Below, in pieces: positions 10,597 through 20,439 of a stretch of 64,000 nucleotides of DNA; the stretch's first letter is position 1; every line of letters starts with the position of its first letter. A program made the translations under genes and the position numbers. The notes below the pieces were generated by a model. The model did no database searches and was not told the origin of the DNA. It was given only the letters and a program-made list of their open reading frames with translations. The stretch is from 66-474 sp963771735 (GTDB lineage: Bacteria; Pseudomonadota; Gammaproteobacteria; Xanthomonadales; Rhodanobacteraceae). The DNA is taken from assembly GCA_963771735.1 (NCBI GenBank), contig CAVYUN010000003.1:1-64000 (forward strand). The letters run 5' to 3'.

Positions 10597-11014
10597 TCTC
10601 CGCGACGAAGTCGTTCTCTAGATATTCCAATGTCTTCATCCGACGAGCTGGCTTGGCCAACTCGCATTCCCACACCTTCAAAACCCGCCAGCCCTTAAGC
10701 CGCAGCCGCCGCATGTTACGTGTGTCCCGGGCTTTATTCGCAACGAACTTGGCCTCCCAAAACTGGCTGCGTGTACCGGGAATCCGCCCCATCTGGCAAT
10801 GGTGGGCATGCCAGAAACAGCCCTGCACGAACACCACTGCCCCACACTTCGGCAGAACAATATCGGGACGTCCCGGTAAGTCCTTTCGATGGAGCCGGTA
10901 TCGGAAGCCTCGCGCATGCAGGAAGCGTCGCACACAAAGCTCGGGCAACGTATCCTTTCCACGGATACGCGACATCCGCTCACTGCGTTCTGCTGGAGAA
11001 AGGGTATCGACCAT
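10457..11014 (-). CDS. vsr: Very short patch repair endonuclease
   Basis: The protein from ATG 11,014 begins MVDTLSPAERSERMSRIRGK. It carries the Vsr landmarks PELCVRRFLHARGFRYRLH, DLPGRPDIVLPK (catalytic Asp), VFVQGCFWHAHH (zinc and active-site His and Cys) and FWEAKFVANKARD. Vsr nicks beside T:G mismatches left by deamination of 5-methylcytosine at the site methylated by its partner Dcm. The partner gene overlaps its 3' end. The family core ends around ENDFVAENEI; the ~30 residues after it read into dcm codons and may reflect a missed stop or an indel. A fragment of icmF lies 50 bp upstream of the start. Base composition is lower in GC than the flanks, as usual for transferred restriction-modification genes. 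Confidence 0.8.
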   Translation of the reverse strand: MVDTLSPAERSERMSRIRGKDTLPELCVRRFLHARGFRYRLHRKDLPGRPDIVLPKCGAVVFVQGCFWHAHHCQMGRIPGTRSQFWEAKFVANKARDTRNMRRLRLKGWRVLKVWECELAKPARRMKTLEYLENDFVAENEIGRWESTRVGHGAEGGQIGEHQAEGDGSLRRLRWAFAWPRTGWF

Positions 11015-11065
11015 CCAAGTTACGTCGTCGTTCGACAGGAAGATTGCCGCATGATTCCACCTAGG

Positions 11066-11184
11066 TCGAACCTTACATATTCCGCCTGTATTCCCCACCC
11101 ACATCGTACAGCGCATGGCTGATCTGGCCCAGCGAGTGGGTCTTGACCGCCTCCATCAGCGCAGCGAACACGTCCTTGCGCTCG
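11066..11184 (-). repeat. Copy 1 of the icmF 3' end
   Basis: Read on the minus strand this encodes RKDVFAALMEAVKTH then SLGQISHALYDVGGEYRR-NM and stop, which is the C-terminus of the isobutyryl-CoA mutase encoded at 16,603. Over the 73-bp core 11,101-11,173 it differs from the real gene end at 8 positions with no gap. Homology continues through the stop codon into a shared TCGAACC (11,066-11,072 here, 16,597-16,603 in the gene). It ends at about 11,184, after which the sequence is unrelated. It lies just upstream of vsr. Confidence 0.9.
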
Positions 11185-11225
11185 AGGATCGGTCTGCATC
11201 TGTTCGCCAGCGGAATCGATGAGCC

Positions 11226-12066
11226 TCAATTCGAACCCGCAAACCCGCACTGCTTCTTCTCCATCGCGATCTGCTTGGTGATGCGGGTGGCGTTTTCCGA
11301 ATAGGCCTGGGTCACGGAGCCGTGGTGCACGGTCTTGCCGCGCAGCGGGCTCACGCCTTCGCACAGGTGGAAGACGTGCGGCGTCGATGATTTCTTGGCG
11401 CCCTGCTCCGGCGCGATCCAGTACACGACGTCCTGCCCGGCCGGATGCGCGGCGTCCTTGGTCGCGTCGGCGACGGTGCCGGCGTCGCGGGCGATGTCCT
11501 GCGCCTGCTGGGCGACCTCGGGTGAACAGGCCGTGGTGGGCTGGTTGGCCTTGATCTGGGCCGCGCACTGGTTCATGTCCTGGGTGTACTGCTCGACCGA
11601 CGGCGGCTTGTAGCTCACCCCGATCAACGCGGCGACCAGGGCCAGGACCGCGCCGACGCCGCCGGCGATCTTCTTGTTCTTCGGGTCCATGTCCTTGTCC
11701 ATGAAGATCAGGACGACCAGCGGGACGAAGGCGATCAGCGTGATGATGGCGCCGAGCTGGTTCTGGACGAAGAACTTGAACGGTTCGGACTTGCTGGCCG
11801 GGTCCTGCTTGTTGGCGGCCTTCCACAGCAGGCTGCCGGCGATCGCGAAGATGGCGATGCCGACCAGGATGCCGATCAGCAGCGGCAGGTTTCCGTGGTC
11901 GAACGTGTGCCGGTAGAGCAGCACGATCGCGACCGCCTCGCCGGCGATGGCAACCAGCCACGCCAGCGCGGCGAAGATGCGCAGGCGCGCGGCGGCGGCT
12001 TCTGGCCGTGCGTGGCACGCCACGCCTGGGTAACGTCGGCCTGTTTGGCTGGCTTGTCGTCGGACA
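11226..12066 (-). pseudogene. Membrane protein of unknown function, one frameshift
   Basis: The likely start is the ATG at 12,066 (MSDDKPAKQADVTQAWRATH). A frame change near 12,000 joins it to a long ORF with four probable membrane segments, among them IFAALAWLVAIAGEAVAIVLLY, LLIGILVGIAIFAIAGSLLW, AIITLIAFVPLVVLIFM and AGGVGAVLALVAALIGV (longest shown in part). After these comes a soluble C-terminal domain of ~150 residues ending EKKQCGFAGSN. I do not recognise the family. It is about 279 residues after correction. It lies between icmF copy 1 and a BNR-type propeller gene on the same strand and may belong to the same cargo module. Confidence 0.6.
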
Positions 12067-12252
12067 TGTTCGCACCCCTCCCGTGTCGATGCCCCTTGGC
12101 AGCGGAGTATAGGGCAGCCGGACGCCCCGATCCCGAAACCAGATCGGTGCCCCGGCCGATGGGATGCGCGCGACCTGCACCCGCGAATGCGCGGACGATC
12201 CTGGGTTCTCGCCAAGACCCGCTGCCGTCCGACGACTCGCCACGGCAGACGC

Positions 12253-15200
12253 CTACTTGCTGCAGGTCATCGACGGAATCTCCGGCAACTGCAGCGACCG
12301 ATCCGTGCCCGACTGCAATGCATGCCACGCCGCAGCAGTGCTGTTGAAATCTCCGCACAGCTCGCGGTAGGTGCGGTACAGGGATGCCACGGGGGCGTTG
12401 GCACTGGTGTAGTCGACCATCTCCAGCAAGGCCGCCGACTTGGCCGTTGATCCTGCTGAAACTGGTGTCGCCCTTGACCGGCGGCACGGCATAAGGCCCG
12501 CCGGAAAGACCGATGGACGCCTCGTCGAGCGTGCCGGTGAGCGTGGCGGCAGTCGTGCCTGCAGGGACTTCGCCGAGTCATGCCTGGCGAGCGCCTTGCC
12601 GATGCGGCGAGTTCGGCCTGCGAATGCCCTGCCCTGTCGTAGGCGTGCTTGCTGGCCGCCATCACGTCGATGATCTGCTGCGACAGCGCCAGTTGCTTGC
12701 GCATGGCGTCCATCGCCGCCGGCGAGTCATCGGAAGTCGCGGGTCCTGCTTCAGCGTCAGCGGTTGCGTGTACGAGGTGCCGTCGACGGTCAGCTTCACC
12801 GGTAGCGGCCGGGCAGCGCCAGCGGACCTTGCGGAATGAAGGGCGTGTCGTGCGGCACCGCCGCTATGGTCTGGTCGAAGAACAGCGCCGGTGGCGTCGG
12901 GTAGCGCATGTTCCAGGTCACCCGGTGCGCGCCCGGCGGAGGCCGGCAAGGGCTCGCCGCGGCCGGGCCCAGAAGCGCGGCGCCGGCGGCGCGGGCTGGT
13001 GCGAGCTGCGGCATCGGCGCGTTCGTATACGTGCGCACCACCTTGCCGTGTGTCGTCGAGGATCTGCAGCGTCACGCTGCGCGCGGGTTGCTTGAGCTAA
13101 TAGTCGATGATCGCGCCTTGCGGCGGGTTCTTCGCGTGCGGCACCTCGGGCGGGAACGGCGTGTCCTGGTTGACGTTCGCCTGCGCCAGGATCGCCGGCG
13201 CGGGACGGAACAGATGCACCGGGCGATCGGCGGCAATCGTCCGCGCGCATCTGCTCCAGCGGCGAGATGTCGTCGAGGATCCAGATGGCGCGGCCGTAGG
13301 TCGCGGCGATCAGGTCGCCGTCGTGGATCTCCAGGTCGTATGTAGGCGGTGGTCGGCAGGTTGAGCCGCAGCGATTGCCAATGGTCGCCATCGTCGAACG
13401 ACACGTAGACCGAGGTTTCCGTGCCGGCGAACAGCAGGCCCTGCTTGTGCGGGTCTTCGCGCACCACGCGCACGAAACTGCCGGTGGGCTGGTCGGTCGG
13501 CAGGCCGGCCGATGATGACTTTGCCAGGTCTTGCCGTAGTCGCGCGTGCGGTAGATGTGCGGCGCGTCGTCCCCGTCGCCGAATCCGTCGACCGCGGCAT
13601 AGGCTTCGGCCGGATCGAAGGCGGAAGCCTGGATATTGACGACGCGTGCATGGACACCTTCGGCGGCGTGACATCCTGCCAGTGCTGCCCGCCGTCGCGG
13701 GTCAGGTAGACCACGCCGTTGTTGCTGCCGGTCCAGATCACCCCGGCGCTTGAGCTTCGAAGGCGACAGCGACTCGAGCGCGTCGCCGTGGTGCACGCCT
13801 TCCGGCGGGGGCAGCGGCGGTTTGCCGGGATGCGCGGTCAGGTCCGGGCTGAGCTTCTGCCAGTGGTCGCCGCCGTCGCGGGTCGCCCACACGTTCTGGG
13901 TGCCGTAGTACAGCGTGTGCGGATCCTGCGGCGAGAACACGATCGGCGGCGAAATCGCGCGCCGGTAATCGGTGTCGCTGACCGCGCTGATGGCGCCGAC
14001 GCCCGGATCGACGCTTTGCGCGCCCCAGGTCCTGCGGTCGAGCCTTTGCAGGAAGCCCAAATTGCCGCTGCTGTAGATCACGTCGGGATTGGCGGGGTCG
14101 ATGGCGACGAAGCCCGTCTCCCAGCCGGGCAACGGAAACCAGTCGAGGTCGGTGACCTGGCCGAAGATGCCGCGGCTGGCGACGGCGACCGCGCCGCTGT
14201 CCTGCTTGGTGCCGTAGATCCAGTACGGGAAGCGGTTGTCGGTGGTGACCTTGTACATCTCGCCGGTCGGCTGGTTGTACCAGAGGCTCCAGGTGCGGCC
14301 GGCGTCGAGGCTGATCGAGGCGCCCTGGTCGCCGCCGTAGACGATGTGTCGCGGATTCGTCGGGTCGATCCACCACTGGTTCGGATCGTCGCCGCCGGGC
14401 GCGCCCTTGAACGCCACCAGGGTGTGGCCGCCATCGGTGGAGCGATAGACACAGGTGCCCATGGTGTAAACGACGTCGGGATTGGCCGGATCCACCAGCA
14501 CCTGCTTGCTGGATGTATAGATGGTCGTCGGTGGCGAGCGACCAGTCGGCCCCGCCGTCGTCCGAGCGGTACAGCCCCTTGCGGTTCAGCAGGTACACGC
14601 GCTGCGAATGGGTGCCGTCCGCGACCGCGGTCGGGCCGGCCATTTTGGGCAGCCCGTGGCCCTCGAGTTTGGTCCAGGTCAGGCCTTCGTCGGTGGACTT
14701 GTACAGGTTCGAAGGCCCGGGGTGCTTGAACAGCGAATACCCGGTGGCGCCGGGCGCGTGGTAGGTCTGCGCCACGGTGGCGAATACCACGCGCGGGTTG
14801 TCGGTCGCCCACGACAGATAGGTGGCGCCCGACTTCGGGCCGACATCCAGCACCCGCTTCCAGCTGCGGCCGCCGTCGCTGCTGCGATAGACCCCGCGCG
14901 CGCCGCCTTCGTGGTGGTCCACGCCGCGCGTGGCCGCCAGCAGCAGGTCGGGATCGTGCGGATCCACCAGCAACCACGCGATCGCGCCGGCATTTTTCAA
15001 ACCCGCGCCGTGCCAGTGGGCACCGGCGTCGGTCGATTTCCAGACGCCGCTGCCGTACTGGATGCCGAAGATGCTGCCGGTGCCCGCATAGACGATCGAT
15101 GCTTGCGACGGCGCCACCGCCAGCGCGGTGATCCCGCGGATCGCGTGCTCAGCATCGGTCAGCGGACGCCAGGTGACGCCGGCATTTTCCGTCTTCCAGA

Positions 15201-15519
15201 CGCCGCCGTTGTCGGTGCCGACGTAGCCGACGGCCGGTTGCCCTTGCGCCCCCGACACGGAGTCCACCTTGCCGGCGATGAACGGCCCGACGTTGCGCCA
15301 CTGCATGCCCTGCAGCAACTGCGGACTGACCTGCGCCTGCGCCGTCGCGGCGATCAACAATGCGCTGACGACGGCCGCAGTGCGACCGACGACGCGCGTT
15401 GCCGGCGTTGCGGCCGCGCGGTCATGTCGCGCGCCCGTCGCGCGGATTGCGGCACGCGCAATCCCGGGCTTGCCGGTGGAAGATGGAACAAGGCACTGCG
15501 GCGCATCGGGTCCGGGCAT
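12253..15519 (-). pseudogene. Secreted VPS10/BNR-repeat beta-propeller protein, several frameshifts
   Basis: From ATG 15,519 a signal peptide (AVVSALLIAATAQAQ) is followed by repeated sortilin/BNR blades: YVGTDNGGVWKTENAGVTW, GVWKSTDAGAHW, GVYRSSDGGRSWKRV, LYKSTDEGLTW, LYRSDDGGADW, VYRSTDGGHTL, VWATRDGGDHW, VVYLTRDGGQHW and HIYRTRDYGKTW. A C-terminal region has RVTWNMRYPTPPALFF and KLTVDGTSYTQPLTLKQDP, typical of the large secreted glycosyl-hydrolase-like proteins with this fold. About 1,088 residues result if at least five frame changes are corrected. These cluster at 12,500-14,500. The annotation glycosyl hydrolase is conventional, and I see no catalytic residues that prove it. It lies between icmF copies 1 and 2. 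Confidence 0.7.
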
Positions 15520-15696
15520 GGGTTTTCCCCTGTGAAAGGCATTGAGCGTGGGTGTGCGCCCGGTTCCGTTTCGAAGTCGCGGCTGCCGGGCTTGCAAACC
15601 CGCCCATCGTAATCGAAGCCATGCGCGATCGCGCGCCCGGGTGCGCGCAGGTCCGGGTGGTTACGCCGAGAGCGCGGCGATTTGTTCGCGCCGATG

Positions 15697-15791
15697 TTGG
15701 CGCCGGTCCTCGCCACCGACGTCGTAGAGCGCGTGGCTGGTCTGCCCCAGCGAGTGGGTCTTGACGGCTTCCATCAGCGCTTCGAACACGT
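15697..15791 (-). repeat. Copy 2 of the icmF 3' end
   Basis: On the minus strand this reads HVFEALMEAVKTHSLGQ then TSHALYDVGGE, matching the real icmF end. The 73-bp core 15,719-15,791 differs from the gene (16,631-16,703) at only 3 positions. One extra G near 15,702 spoils the last codons. Beyond 15,791 and below 15,697 the match stops. It separates the BNR-propeller gene from the higBA module and has the same orientation as icmF. Confidence 0.9.
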
Positions 15792-15833
15792 GGCTGAAAT
15801 CGCGCACAATCCGGCGTGACGGCACGCTTGCGT

Positions 15834-16124
15834 TCACGCAGCGATCGGCGTGATGCGCTGGATGGCTTTGCCCAGCGCACGCCGCGCATCTTCCAGATCG
15901 TGGTCGGCCTGCAGACCGAGCCAGAAACGCTCGCTGGTGCCGAGTGCCGCGGCAAGCCGGACGGCGGTATCCGCGCTGACGCCGCGCTTGCCGAGCACGA
16001 TTTCGTTGATGCGCCGCGGCGGCACGCCGGTCGCGCGCGCAAGCGCGTTCTGGCTGATCCCCAGCGGCTGCAGGAACTCTTCCAGCAGCACTTCACCGGG
16101 ATGGATGTTGGGCAATTTCTTCAT
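15834..16124 (-). CDS. higA: HigA-type antitoxin, XRE family
   Basis: This is a 96-residue helix-turn-helix protein, MKKLPNIHPGEVLLEEFL onward, with the HigA signature GISQNALARATGVPPRRINEI and RGVSADTAVRLAAALGTSERF. It should neutralise the HigB toxin encoded just upstream and repress the pair by binding the operator before higB. I chose the ATG at 16,124, which begins at the family's usual MKK. A TTG at 16,139 would overlap the higB stop and add five residues. The pair lies between icmF copy 2 and the real icmF end. Confidence 0.85.
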   Translation of the reverse strand: MKKLPNIHPGEVLLEEFLQPLGISQNALARATGVPPRRINEIVLGKRGVSADTAVRLAAALGTSERFWLGLQADHDLEDARRALGKAIQRITPIAA

Positions 16125-16135
16125 GGTCTTGTGCG

Positions 16136-16417
16136 TCAATGGTAGTCAACGATTTCGACCGCGTGTGCGTCGCCGTCGCTCCAGCGAAAGCAGATGCGCC
16201 ATTGGTCGTTGATGCGGATGCTGTGTTGGCCCTTGCGATGGCCTTTCAATGCTTCGAGCCGGTTCGCGGGCGGAACCCGCAGGTCGTCCAGCCTGACCGC
16301 GGCGTTGAGCATGCGCAGCTTGCGTCGTGCCACCCGCTGGATATCCGACGGCAACCTGCGTGAAGCCGTTCCGCCCCAGATTCTTTCGGCTTCCCTGTCG
16401 GCGAAATTCCGGATCAC
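16136..16417 (-). CDS. higB: HigB/RelE-type toxin
   Basis: This protein of about 93 residues begins VIRNFADREAERIW at a GTG, matching the family start MIRSFADKxTE. It continues through LRMLNAAVRLDDLRVPPANRLEALKG and ends RINDQWRICFRWSDGDAHAVEIVDYH. The closing RINDQWRICF strand with its Arg is the RelE/HigB core that cleaves mRNA on the ribosome. A further GTG at 16,438 would put the start inside the operator palindromes, so I reject it. The gene precedes higA, the order typical of higBA and reversed from most other toxin-antitoxin pairs. Confidence 0.85.
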   Translation of the reverse strand: MIRNFADREAERIWGGTASRRLPSDIQRVARRKLRMLNAAVRLDDLRVPPANRLEALKGHRKGQHSIRINDQWRICFRWSDGDAHAVEIVDYH

Positions 16418-16426
16418 GGAACCAAC

Positions 16427-16460
16427 ATAACGCAACACGTTATATAACGCAACACGTTAT
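16427..16460. promoter_or_regulatory. Tandem operator upstream of higBA
   Basis: Two identical, directly adjacent 17-bp palindromes, ATAACG-CAACA-CGTTAT, lie at 16,427-16,443 and 16,444-16,460. They start 10 bp upstream of the chosen higB start and are AT-rich against a GC-rich background. HigA dimers normally repress their own operon through such sites. The interval 16,461-16,602 behind it carries a 38-codon open stretch on the minus strand ending in the operator (...FFATYPVGPYLHRWPLDERL), perhaps the remnant of a lost gene. Confidence 0.75.
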
Positions 16461-16602
16461 AGCCTTTCATCCAGCGGCCAGCGGTGCAGGTATGGTCCGA
16501 CCGGATAGGTCGCGAAGAACGTCGGCCACGCATGAGGAGCAAGCTCGGCCCGCAACGCCTCTTCACGCCACGTTTAGGGAAAGAGATCCTGCAAGTTCGA
16601 AC

Positions 16603-19600
16603 CTACATGTTGCGCCGGTACTCGCCGCCGACGTCGTACAGCGCGTGACTGATCTGCCCCAGCGAGTGGGTCTTGACGGCTTCCATCAGCGCTTCGAACA
16701 CGTTCTTGCGTTCGCGCGCGGTGTCCTGCAGGTAGCGCAGGCCGTGGCCGTGGTCGCGATCGGTGCGGACCGGTGCGTCGGCGGAATCGGTTCGTGGGCG
16801 TGGTCGGTTTCGCCCGACGGCGCCAGCGGATTGCGCGCCTGCTGGAAGGCCTGCACGTTGTCGATCTGCTGGCGCTTTTCCTGCTCGGTCGAGCGGATCA
16901 GTTCGATGGTGGTGGCGACCTCGCCGGCGTGTTCCCTGGGCAGGTAGGTGTTGACGCCGATCAGCGGCAGCGAGCCGTCGTGTTTCTTGTGCTCGTAGTA
17001 CATCGACTCTTCCTGGATCTTGCCGCGCTGGTACATGGTGTCCATCGCGCCGAGCACGCCGCCGCGTTCGCTGATGGCCTCGAACTCCTTGTACACGGCC
17101 TCTTCCACCAGGTCGGTGAGGCGTTCGATGATGTAGCTGCCCTGCCACGGGTTCTCGTTGAAGTTGAGTCCCAGCTCGTGGTTGATGATGAGCTGGATGG
17201 CGACCGCGCGGCGCACCGATTCCTCGGTGGGCGTGGTGATGGCTTCGTCGTAGGCGTTGGTGTGCAGCGAGTTGCAGTTGTCGAACAGCGCGTACAGCGC
17301 CTGCAGCGTGGTGCGGATGTCGTTGAACTGGATTTCCTGGGCGTGCAGCGAGCGGCCGGAGGTCTGGATGTGGTACTTCAGCATCTGGCTGCGCGGGCTG
17401 GCGCCGTAGCGCTCGCGCATCGCGCGCGCCCAGATGCGCCGCGCGACGCGGCCGATCACGCTGTATTCCGGGTCCATGCCGTTGGAGAAGAAGAACGACA
17501 GGTTGGGCGCGAAGTCGTCGATCTGCATGCCGCGCGCGAGGTAGTACTCGACGATGGTGAAGCCATTCGACAGCGTGAACGCGAGCTGCGAGATCGGGTT
17601 GGCCCCGGCTTCGGCGATGTGGTAGCCCGAGATCGACACCGAATAAAAGTTGCGCACGGTGTGGTCGACGAAATACTGCTGGATGTCGCCCATCATGCGC
17701 AGCGCGAATTCGGTGGAGAAGATGCAGGTGTTCTGTGCCTGGTCTTCTTTCAGGATGTCGGCCTGCACGGTGCCGCGCACGGTGGCGAGCGTGCGTTCCT
17801 TGATCCTGGCGTAGGTGTCGGCATCGACCAGTTGGTCGCCGGTGACGCCGAGCAGCGCGAGGCCGAGGCCGTCGTTGCCTTGCGGCAGGTCGCCTGCGTA
17901 TTGCGGGCGCGGCTTGCCCTTGAAGAGTTCCGCGATTTTCTTTTCCGCCGCGGCCCAGCGCGCGTCGTCTTCCTTCAGGTGTTTCTCGACCTGCTGGTCG
18001 ATCGCGGTGTTCATGAACATCGCCAGGATCATCGGCGCCGGGCCGTTGATGGTCATCGACACGCTGGTCTTGGGGTTGCACAGGTCGAAGCCGGAATACA
18101 GCTTCTTCATGTCGTCGAGCGTGGCGATGGACACGCCGGAGTTGCCGATCTTGCCGTAGATGTCCGGGCGCGGCGCCGGGTCTTCGCCGTACAGCGTGAC
18201 CGAATCGAACGCGGTGGAAAGCCGCGCGGCCGGCTGGCCGAGGCTCAGGTAATGGAAGCGCCGGTTGGTGCGCTCGGGCGTGCCCTCGCCCGCGAACATG
18301 CGGGTCGGGTCCTCGCCGCTGCGGCGGTACGGATACACGCCGGCGGTGTACGGATACGCGCCCGGCATGTTTTCCAGCAGCAGGTATTTCAGTTGCTCGC
18401 CCCAGGTGTCGGTGGTGGGCGGCGCGATCTTGGGGATCTTCTGGTGCGACAGGGTTTCGCGGTAGTTCTCGACCTTGATGGTCTTGCCGCGCACCTGGTA
18501 TTCGTTGACGTCGGCGATGACGGCCTCGCGCCGCGCCGGCCAGTCGCGCAGCAACTGGATCGCCTCGGACGAGAGTTCCTTGACGGCCTCGTTGTAGCGC
18601 TGGCGCAGCGTGACCATGCTGGCATCGACGCCGCCGCCCTGCTCCCAGTACGAGCCTTCGTGGTCGCTGTCGGTGACCATGCGCGCGCCGGCACCCGCGT
18701 CGAGATCGTCGGTTTCGTAGAGGTCCAGCGCGCGCGGCAGTTGCGGATCGCCGAGTTCCTGCAGCGATGCGTGGTAGTGCTGCGCCTTCGACGCGGCCTC
18801 GGCCATGCGCAATGCGTCGGCATTGATGGCGCGGCCCTGTTCGGCGATTTCGGCGAGATAGCGCACGCGCTTGCCGGGGATCAGCACCGTCGCGCGCGGT
18901 TCCTTGAGCGAGGTGTCGACCTGCGGGTTGAAGTCGCAGTAGCCATGCGCCTCCCCCTTCAAGGGGGAGGCTGGGTGGGGGATGGGTTTTTCGTCCGTGC
19001 CGCCCGAGTCGACCCCATCCCCACCCTGCCCTCCCCTTGAAGGGGAGGGTTCAAGCACCTTCTCGCGCAGCAGCCGGCACAGGTTGACGAACATCCAGGT
19101 GACGCCGGGATCGTTGAACTGGCTGGCGATGGTCGGGTACACCGGCACGTCGTCGTCGGCCAGCTTGAAGGCGTTGTGGTTGCGCTTCCACTGCTTGCGC
19201 ACGTCGCGCAGCGCATCCTCGGCGCCGCGACGGTCGAACTTGTTGAGCACGACCAGTTGCGCGAAATCCAGCATGTCGATTTTTTCCAGCTGGCTGGCCG
19301 CGCCGTAGTCGCTGGTCATCACGTACACCGGGAAATCGACCAGGTCGACGATCTCGGTGTCGGCCTGGCCGATGCCGGCGGTCTCGACGATCACCAGGTC
19401 GTAGGGCAGCGATTTCAGGAACGCGGTGCAGTCGTGCAGCACCGCGCTGGTGGCGACGTGCGCGCGCCGGGTCGCCATCGATCGCATGTACACGCGATGG
19501 CTGCGCAACGCGTTCATGCGGATGCGGTCGCCCAGCAGTGCGCCGCCGCCGCGCCGGCGGGTCGGGTCGACCGCCAGCACCGCGATGTGCATCTTCGGGA

Positions 19601-20300
19601 ACGCGTGCAGGAAGCGCAGCAGCAGTTCGTCGACCACGCTGGACTTGCCGGCGCCGCCGGTGCCGGTGACGCCGATCACCGGCGTGCGCGACTTGGCGGC
19701 GTGCTGCCATTGCTTGCGCAGCATCTTGAGTTCGGATTCGGAGAAGGTGCCGTCCTCGATCCGGGACAGCATCTTCCCTACGCTGATTTCATCGTCGATT
19801 TCGGCCTGTGCCGGTTGCTGCCCGCCGGATCGCGCATCGCGCGCCTGCTGGGTGCGCGCGACCACATCCTCGATCATCTCGACCAGGCCCAGCTTCATGC
19901 CGTCGTTGGGGTGGTAGATGCGCTCGACGCCGTAGTCCTGCAGTTCCTTGATTTCCTCCGGCGTGATGGTGCCGCCGCCGCCGCCGAACACGCGGATGTG
20001 ACTCGCGCCCTTTTCCTTGAGCATGTCCACCATGTACTTGAAGTATTCGACGTGGCCGCCCTGGTAACTGGACAGCGCGATGGCGTCGGCGTCTTCCTGC
20101 AGCGCGGCGCGCACCACGTCCTCGACGCTGCGGTTGTGGCCGAGGTGGATCACCTCCGCGCCCTGCGCCTGGATGATCCGGCGCATGATGTTGATCGCGG
20201 CGTCGTGGCCGTCGAACAGGCTGCCGGCGGTAACGAAGCGCAACGGCGTCGCGTCCGGGTTGGCGTCGCTGGAGGGGATGTCGATGGCGGTCTGGTTCAT
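16603..20300 (-). CDS. icmF: Fused isobutyryl-CoA mutase (B12-dependent), one frameshift near the 3' end
   Basis: Domain order is that of IcmF. A B12-binding domain comes first (SLFDGHDAAIN, residues 27-37, with the cobalt-ligand His). A MeaI-type GTPase chaperone follows (GVTGTGGAGKSS at 210-221; DPTRRRGGGALLGDR; LVVLNKFDRRG), then the mutase barrel (YPYRRSGEDPTRMFAGEG, ATLDDMKKLYSGFDL, STEFALRMMGDIQQYF). It interconverts isobutyryl-CoA and n-butyryl-CoA and probably processes branched acyl-CoA from amino acid breakdown. About 1,231 residues result once a frame change near 16,780 is corrected; beyond it come RYLQDTARERKNVFEALME and the stop at 16,603. Residues 418-450 are encoded by an inserted REP-like element. 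The 3' end recurs at 11,066 and 15,697. Confidence 0.9.
18950..19049. repeat. REP-like inverted repeat pair inserted in frame in icmF
   Basis: Two perfect hairpins bracket the element: 18,950-18,970 (arms CCTCCCCCTT and AAGGGGGAGG) and 19,029-19,049 (arms CCCTCCCCTT and AAGGGGAGGG). Inside them GGGTGGGG-ATGGG (18,973-18,987) is matched in reverse by CCCATCCCCACCC (19,014-19,026). The whole forms a head-to-head doublet of the kind found between genes in xanthomonads. Here it lies between the GTPase and mutase domains of IcmF and is translated as a Gly/Pro/Ser-rich linker. Confidence 0.8.
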
Positions 20301-20439
20301 CGTTTCATTCTAACGCGTGCTGAACGCCGAGCCGGCCGTTTCATGAATGAACGGCCGGTGAAGTCGGCCGATTCCGGGAATCCGTGTTTATCCTCGGGAC
20401 GAGGCCAAAAATCGTGACCGAACACGAAGGAGGTACATC

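Noticed and set aside
16597..16603. GGTTCGA after the icmF stop read as a tRNA T-loop type attachment core
   Set aside because: Seven bases are too few, and copy 2 does not share them.
16773..19040. Long plus-strand ORF of 755 codons
   Set aside because: It is the antisense shadow of icmF; its sequence is low in complexity and has no family features.
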